In this document: positions 57,434 to 64,000 of the stretch, piece after piece | How the letters are laid out: each line of letters begins with the position of its first letter | Position numbering within the stretch: the first letter of the stretch is position 1 | DNA from: Paragordius varius | Taxonomy: Eukaryota > Nematomorpha | DNA: 64,000 nucleotides | Direction: 5' to 3' | NCBI GenBank assembly: GCA_964247055.1 | Contig: OZ176052.1 | Location: 7,564,001 to 7,628,000 of the forward strand | Notes under the pieces: generated by a model | The model's input: only the letters and a program-made list of their open reading frames with translations | Told to the model about the DNA's origin: nothing | The model's database searches: none | Translations under genes and position numbers: made by a program

Positions 57434-60400
57434 TTATCTATAATCTTTCCGTTCGTTTTTTGCGGGCGATTTCAATGATATCATAATTTTTTTCTTTGGA
57501 GCAATTAGGGTAGGATTCAAAGACATAGACGACGAACCTATAAGGTAAAATGTATTAAAATAAAAATTTTAAGGATTCCATACGTGAATGAAATTACAAG
57601 AATTAATTTAGCAAACGTATAAATATAATTTGTGAACTTAATGGTTACTCAAAAGATCTTTTTGATAAAATACATAATAAAAGAACACGTAATAATAACA
57701 CATTTGTGGCGACAGCCATTTTACCTTACATTCAAAATGTCACCCCAAAAATTGGCAAAATCTTAAATAAATTTAATATTCGGTCAGTATACACACCTTT
57801 CAAAAAACTAATAAATTTTACAAAAGTTAAAGATCCAATTTCTCGAGATAAATTACCCGGGATATATAAGGCTACTTGCAATGAAGTTTACGTAGGCGAG
57901 ACAAGCAGATTCATTAATATTAGATTACAGAACACGTCTGCAACGAAGGCCACCAAATAATTAAAACCAAGGTACTACACAACATTAACAACCCCTTTAA
58001 ACGATTAATATTAGAAGCTATTGAAATTAAAAAGAATAATGCTTTACTTAACAGAGCGGATGGATATAATCTATCATCAATATGGACTTATGTTTTACGG
58101 TAACAACAACACAAATAATCACTCTTTATTATATAATATAATATTTACAACCAAGAACAATCCATTACACCCACTTAATTTCATGTATTAATTTTTTCCA
58201 GAATCTTTTAATCCTATAATTGTTTTTTACTGGTATATGTAGTAGTTCATTTTCATTCAAGATCATGGTAACATGATCGAAACATAAGTTTTATTAATAA
58301 ATTTTTTATTTGTTAATAATATATTCATACGTTTGCTAAATTAATTCTTGTAGTAAAATAAGTTTTAAAAAGAATTTTATAAATACCGGCGTTTGCTTTG
58401 GGTCGCGATTTTTCGACGTTTTCTGTGCCATGTAATTTTCTTTTACTTTTATCAGTTAGTTGTGATTCTAAATGCAATAAATATTTTTATATATTTAATA
58501 TTAATTTAATATAAAAAGCAGAAAATTATGGAAATATACTTGGGGAACTCCCACGAGTTTTTGGGTCATGTTTGGATTTAGCTAATTTATTCCGGTCATG
58601 ACTTGAATCCCGGTTTTTGTGGTGCATTTTAGGAACATCTAAATTAATAAAGAAAAAATAATTAAAAATTATCATTAATAACCAGATTTTTATGCTAAAT
58701 AATTTGAATATAATTATCTAACATAAAACCGAATTCAAATATCTTTTGGATAACGGTTTCAAAAAATAATTATTTATATTTATAATACAACAAGAGATTT
58801 ATTAACATTCCATTAAAATAGGAAACACTGATATTAAATAATTTGACCGAACAACAATTGATATTAAACGTGCGAATTTTTTTCAACCGGAACCGTTTGG
58901 TCTAAAACTCATTTTTTTACAAATATTCTTTGGAACCAAAACTAAAAACGGTTCCGGTTCTAATCTCTAAAAAATCTAATCAACCAAAAAAAATATATTT
59001 TTGTACAAATAATGCATAAACAAAATATCATTTGAAAACCTCGATTCCGTCGAAATGCTGGAGGGGGTGAGGGTGAATGAGAAACCATGGGTCTTTTTTG
59101 TTTTTCTTTATCTCTTTCTTGGATGGAATATAGCAGAGATTGCCTTTGTTGAGCCAATAATAAGTCTTCCACATTTTCATCTTGATTACGTGTCGGGTTA
59201 GTTGTTTTGCTATTAAAATATAAATAAATTCAGAGATTTAGTTTTTTCATATCATATATTGGAATCATAAAGTAGAATGAATAAGCATCATTAATTGTTA
59301 TTATTTATATAATTTAAATGATGGTCGTCTATATATATATACGATTATTCTTTTTTAAACCATTACAAAAAATAAATTTATTTTTTCCAGTTTGTTATGA
59401 GATGAGAAACCCAAGTACGCTATACGCTTAAAAATATGATTTATTTTAAATTTTACAAATGTCTACAAACATTTTTTTCCCAAAAACTATAAACATTATT
59501 TTATATTTTTTTTACCATAAATGATTTGTTTTGCAACTATTTTAAGTTAATATTTTTTAACATAGATATTGAAATTCGTTTAAATATAGATGAACATCTT
59601 CAATTTTTTATTTATTTATTTAAACAAAACTTTCGAATACTATAATTTTTTAAAAAAACTTTTCTTTTTCAGTATTTTTTCCATCGCCCAATATAAGATT
59701 TTGTAGCGTTGATTTCGTAAGAACCTGTTCTATACGTGTTTTGGCGGTCAAAATCTTTTCTTGCATTTGAGTTGCGGAATTCAAATCGTTTCCCGCACCC
59801 TTGTCCACCATGTTATCTTCGGGGTTTGTTGTAATTCTTATGGTCGATGTACTTGTAACATTGGTATTTACTAATAAAATATAAATCAATTATTTGGCAA
59901 GATTAAAACTTTGTTTATTTATTTTAGCATAAAGTTCTCAAAGATACCGTAAATTTTAATAAATGAAGAGCATATATGTCAAGTCAAAGTCATCGTTTTT
60001 CAATATAGAGTCCAAACTTAAAAACCAAGAGTTAGAAAGCTAATACTGTTTTAGACCTCCTAATATAATTAAGGCGTTGTTAAATACAGCATTATGGAAT
60101 ATAAAGTGGTTCCGCAACTCCATTTTAAACAATACACATCATATTGGTTACATAAAAAAATATTGAAAAATATAAATAAAATGCAATTTATAACGTTTGA
60201 TAGCTCTTTATTGAAAGTAAATAATTCATATCCATGTAATAAAAAGTTCCTACTTAGGATAGGTGAATCTTTGCTTTCATTTGATAAAATGCCCAAGGCT
60301 CTTTCCTCTTCTAAAGCTTTGCGAGCAATTGTTAGCGAATTATCCAAAAACTTTAGGGACATCTATACATAATATTTTGTTAATATTTTTCATTTTCAAT

Positions 60401-63400
60401 ATTGGATATGCCTTAAAAGCTAATAACCGAATACATTTACGAAATATATAAGAACGGATCTTTAAAAAACTTTTATAATTGAAAAATTTAGGTCATTTGT
60501 ATAGCAATAATAATAATATTTACGGGATTCCTAGTGTATAATTGGTAAAGTTGCAAAATAATTTCGTTAATGTCAGTTTCGGTAACATTGAATATTAAAA
60601 ACCAGTCGGGATCACTAGGTAATGGTATCTAAATATATGTAATTATATGACTAAAATTTAAATACGGTATTTTTTGTTTTTTTTTACTTTGCATATCGCA
60701 ATCGTTAATATTTTTAGAAATAATTTATATAAAAGTATGTTCTATTGTTTAAAAAGCTTTATTTGATTGTCTGAGTATTTGAACAAGCGATACAAGTTTA
60801 TTAAAAATTATATAACCTCCTTATACTTAAAAGATAAAGCATAATTATACAATTTTGGCCTTTTGAATTTTATTTCAATTGCAATATTTATTAGCTTCAA
60901 AATATTTAAATTGTCGTCGTCCATCACATCAATTTTCAGCCACATCAAAAGGTTTAATCAAACATTCGAATTTTTGCAAAATCTGTTGTCAATTTAACCA
61001 AAAATATTATTATAAACGGCAAAATTCAAAAAGGGTTGATAAATATTGTACAAAAAACTGAAAATGTGTGTGCGATACATTTATTATTGTATATTTTTAT
61101 AGATAAAAAACGGTTTAAAAATGTACGAAAAATACAAGTTTTAGGCTAATAGATATCGATTATATATTTTGTAAACAAGCGTTTTCTAAAAATTAGTGTT
61201 TTAAAATTTCGATCGGAAATTCGTTAAAATAAATATAGTTCAAAAAAATATTCGGATAACTACACTAGACAACAAATTTTAACTTTTTTTAACTGCCATT
61301 CTTGTAAATTTTAAATTTATTTCATTAAAGTACATAATTAATATATCTGAAAAGAAAATTGGTCTTACATGGAAGAATTTTTTTATATTAGAGTTTATCG
61401 ATAATTTTTGGCCCCGATTTAACATTAAAATCGAAATTTCGAAAATATAAAGTTTTAGATATGAAGCCATGTATTTAATATCATTCGAAAGAGCGCAAAA
61501 AACTGCATCTTTTAAATGGTAGTTAGTCATTTAAATCCATCGGATGTAAAAGTTATTTGGATTTAAATGGTCAAAATTTTCAATCCTTAAATAAGTCAAG
61601 AATTTTCACAGACAAACTAATTTGAAAATCATATAAATTATTTAAATATAATTATTAGGGTTATATCAGTATTTAATTTAAAAAATGTTTGGAAAAGCTT
61701 TTGGTTTGCTTTTTTAATAAAAATTATTATTATCATAAATATTTTACCTAGTGGATACTAAAATGCATAGTTATAACTGTAAATTTATTACATAATGGCT
61801 ATATAAGATCAAAAATACCTTAAACTTTGTTTTTATCTTTAAATTTTCGAAATTATCAGCCTTGTAAAGAAAATAAATTAATATTGATGAGATGGTAATT
61901 TTTAAAAAACAAAAAACTTATAAATGGCTGTTTTGAGTGACATAAAAGCAATAAAAAATGTTTTAATCAAAAAAAACTTTCTTGTGTTATCTTTTTTTGA
62001 CATTCATCTCCATCTAAACAAAGTTTGAGCTGTTTTCATCCATTAGTTTTAAAAATATAATAATTAAAAAAAATGCTCTCGCTTCGCGCGTTTGTCGCTC
62101 TTTGTGTCCAATATTAATTGTCGTTGTAATACATATTAGTATACATTTTATAGAGTTTTTAATACTCTTTCGAATGATATATTACAAATGGGCATTACTT
62201 GTATATTTTCAAAGAAAAACATTTTTTAGTAAAATTTTGATAAAGAGGGCGCATAATCAAAAAAATCAAATTATACAAAATTCTTCCAACGAGTTATAAT
62301 TTTTATTTCAGATTTACTGTTAAAATGATATTAAATATCAAAAAATGCAAAAAACTCGAGTGGCAGAAAAATTTGTTGTCTAGTGCTATCCTTCATTGAC
62401 TTTAATTAAATTTATAATTTACAACCTGTAATTGAACGGCAGCCAAATAAATACAGGCACAAGCTATACTCGGTGGTTGAAAACGAACATAAACATTTGT
62501 TTTGTAACTGTCATTTAGATAATTCCTACAAACGGAAAAAAATTGATGTCATTTAACAATTATATTATAAAATTGTTAAAAAATAAATATTACCAAGCGA
62601 TTTGGACAAATTTTTGATTTTTTTCACACTCCAGCGTTTGTAAATAAATTATGAGTAATTTGTGCGGATGTTGTGAGTGAACAGCAAAACCTAGCTCTTT
62701 CAAGATTCTGCGTTCGGCTTTTATTACTTGATTTTTGACATTAACGTAATACTGATCCAGTATCAAAGGAGATACTTTTCTAATTGGTAATTAAGAAAAT
62801 TGATGGTTAAGTTTATAATGTTTTTACATTAAATCAGACTGATTCTAATGATAATCCTTATAATACCGGCTGTTTAACTATTTGTAGTCATATTTAAAAA
62901 TAACTGGTCAAAAACATTTATGTTCATTAAATGATATAAAATATAAAGTATAAAATATTTTTAATTTTAAAAAATTGTAAAATATTTTGTAAAAATATCT
63001 ATTGGAATTCTTAACTGGCTGTGAACGTGATTAATGCATTTATGGTCAAATAGTTTATTATTTAAGAGTTTAAAACTAACGCCTTTAACTGAGATAGTTG
63101 GCTACCCTAAAGAGTGCGATTTCTATTTTGACTATGAAATGGTTAAATCATATGCATTTAATAACTTTTTCTAGGTTTTGGCAGAAAATTTTATAAGTGT
63201 AAATTGGCAAACATTACATTTTTCCCGTTAAATTTTTTTGGTAAAAGATGTCGCTCATATACAACAAAATAAAATGATATCCAAAGATCTATTTTTTCAT
63301 TTAAACTATTTCAAATCATATCAGTGGTTCGTTTTAACAAAATATTCGGAGGAACATATTTATATTCCCAAAATATTTTAAAAATATTTAACAAAAAACT

Positions 63401-63892
63401 AAAGTAATAAGCCAAAATCTATCTTTTTATAATATAATTAAATGTCAATTAATTTACTCCTTATTTTCCAATTGTCTTATATGATGAAATACATTGATCA
63501 CATCCCTTGGACGCCTTGGACTTTCATCAATTTTAGAGGCTAAAAATGTGGCTGCCATAGCAACAACCTACATAAAAATAATTAATAGATTTGAAATTAT
63601 GAAAATACGCAAAAAATGTACGTGTTCGAATTACCTCAAAATTGTATTTGACAAAGGATTTTATGAAAAAATATCTTTGATATAATAGTTGAGCAGTAGC
63701 GATTGAAACCTAAACATTATGCATGATAGTGTATACTTGTGGTAATCTCAATAGAACACCTGCTTCTTGAATCAATTCACATCCTCGTACTCGCAATTCA
63801 AAATCAATATCTTTGGTTAAATGATCCAATAACGAAGGTGGATTCAATACAAGATCAATAGGAATCAGAATGTTACTTAAACTAAATAGGGC
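57434..63892 (-). CDS. CCNL1: Cyclin L, 5'-incomplete in this window, 12 exons seen
   Basis: Cyclin L partners CDK10/11-type kinases and links transcription to splicing. Minus-strand exons: 63892-63737, 63709-63635, 63567-63458, 62779-62594, 62525-62426, 60628-60524, 60362-60254, 59870-59660, 59209-59040, 58638-58540, 58467-58387, 57537-57434; all junctions keep frame. First cyclin box: [51 protein letters not shown]. Linker: [33 protein letters not shown]. Second box: [40 protein letters not shown]. The C-terminus is basic ([20 protein letters not shown]) and Ser/Pro-containing but lacks the long RS repeats of vertebrate cyclin L. The first exon with the start codon is outside or unrecognised. 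Last intron: a Penelope fragment. Intron after exon 5: a CACTA element. Whether it equals CCNL1 or CCNL2 is unresolved. Confidence 0.93.
57596..58351 (+). mobile_element. Penelope-like element fragment with GIY-YIG endonuclease
   Basis: A frame at 57706-57960 reads [35 protein letters not shown] and [14 protein letters not shown], the linker and GIY-YIG-type endonuclease start of Penelope retroelements. A nearby frame adds the rest of the 3' end. The fragment is bracketed by perfect inverted 25-mers at 57596-57620 and 58327-58351 (ATACGTTTGCTAAATTAATT plus five bases). It lies in the last intron of cyclin L, antisense to it. The reverse transcriptase is absent. Confidence 0.75.
61263..62385 (+). 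mobile_element. CACTA-type non-autonomous element, copy 1
   Basis: 1,123 bp with perfect 18-bp terminal inverted repeats CACTAGACAACAAATTTT, flanked by CTA on each side. The CACTA ends and 3-bp duplications are the hallmarks of the EnSpm/CACTA superfamily. No transposase. Three related copies lie in the UNG intron 5 palindrome. Confidence 0.85.
63710..63736 (-). other. Ultrashort intron, 27 bp (cyclin L)
   Basis: Starts GTATAC, ends GTTTAG on the minus strand. Removal joins LLRLPQ to [14 protein letters not shown], as conserved in cyclin L. Length is 0 mod 3 but retention would insert nine residues in the cyclin box. Phase 0. Confidence 0.9.
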
Positions 63893-64000
63893 CTGACAAC
63901 CTGAGTCATATGAATTTTTATTCCATGTGCAAAACAATGAATGAAACGGACGATCAAAACTTTTTGGGCACTTTTATTTTTTTCACTTCACATCTATTTT

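Noticed and set aside
60094-60372. Plus-strand 92-residue frame
   Set aside because: It lies opposite a cyclin L exon (60254-60362) that fits the conserved gene; shadow frame.
60879-61061. Plus-strand 60-residue Cys/Lys-rich frame
   Set aside because: Short, within a cyclin L intron, no recognised motif or splice partner.
1-64000. Firm assignment to dicyemids or any other phylum
   Set aside because: Intron size is suggestive only; kilobase introns and heavy transposon load do not fit published dicyemid genes, and no marker sequence settles it.

Overview
The window is eukaryotic, almost certainly animal, and very AT-rich. It holds five spliced host genes and one dense layer of transposable elements. 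No start-to-stop bacterial-style genes, rRNA or tRNA genes were recognised. The taxon cannot be fixed from the sequence. The gene set (uracil-DNA glycosylase, a TJAP1-like coiled-coil protein, a rhodopsin-type 7TM receptor, the TFIIA large subunit, cyclin L) is metazoan. Six introns of only 22-27 bp in four of these genes are unusual. Introns of that size are best known in dicyemid mesozoans among animals, but here they coexist with introns of up to 14.9 kb.

Layout. 1-4,061: a decayed RTE-like LINE with a Helitron in its 5' region, flanked by a 17-bp target duplication. 4,047-5,910: a foldback element. 8,134-33,772 (+): UNG, 277 codons spread over 25.6 kb. Its intron 2 (9.4 kb) holds two near-identical LINE copies in head-to-head inverted orientation and a second RTE-like LINE with a PHD finger. 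Its intron 5 (14.9 kb) is almost entirely a two-layer palindrome. The old outer palindrome has arms of about 1.6 kb. Seated at its centre is a younger 8.3-kb Tc1/IS630-type element whose inverted repeats are about 4 kb long, each carrying a transposase gene. 33,883-34,407 (-): a TJAP1-like gene converging on UNG. 34.4-40.7 kb: no gene, TTAA-flanked MITEs and a foldback. 40,719-42,026 (+): 7TM receptor. 42.0-46.1 kb: no gene, a hAT-like MITE and another TTAA MITE. 46,122-57,060 (+): TFIIA alpha/beta gene in 13 exons, with a PIF/Harbinger element in intron 10. 57,434-63,892 and beyond (-): cyclin L, lacking its first exon here, with a Penelope-type fragment in its last intron and a CACTA-type MITE in intron 5.

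The genes do not form a pathway. They are unrelated housekeeping and signalling genes (base-excision repair, basal transcription, transcription/splicing-linked cyclin, cell-junction/Golgi coiled coil, receptor). What unifies the window is its architecture: mixed ultrashort and giant introns, and a strong prevalence of inverted-repeat DNA. The most novel candidate system is the 8.3-kb palindromic DDE transposon with gene-bearing 4-kb inverted repeats, seated inside an older palindrome whose tips lie close to the splice sites of the intron that hosts it.
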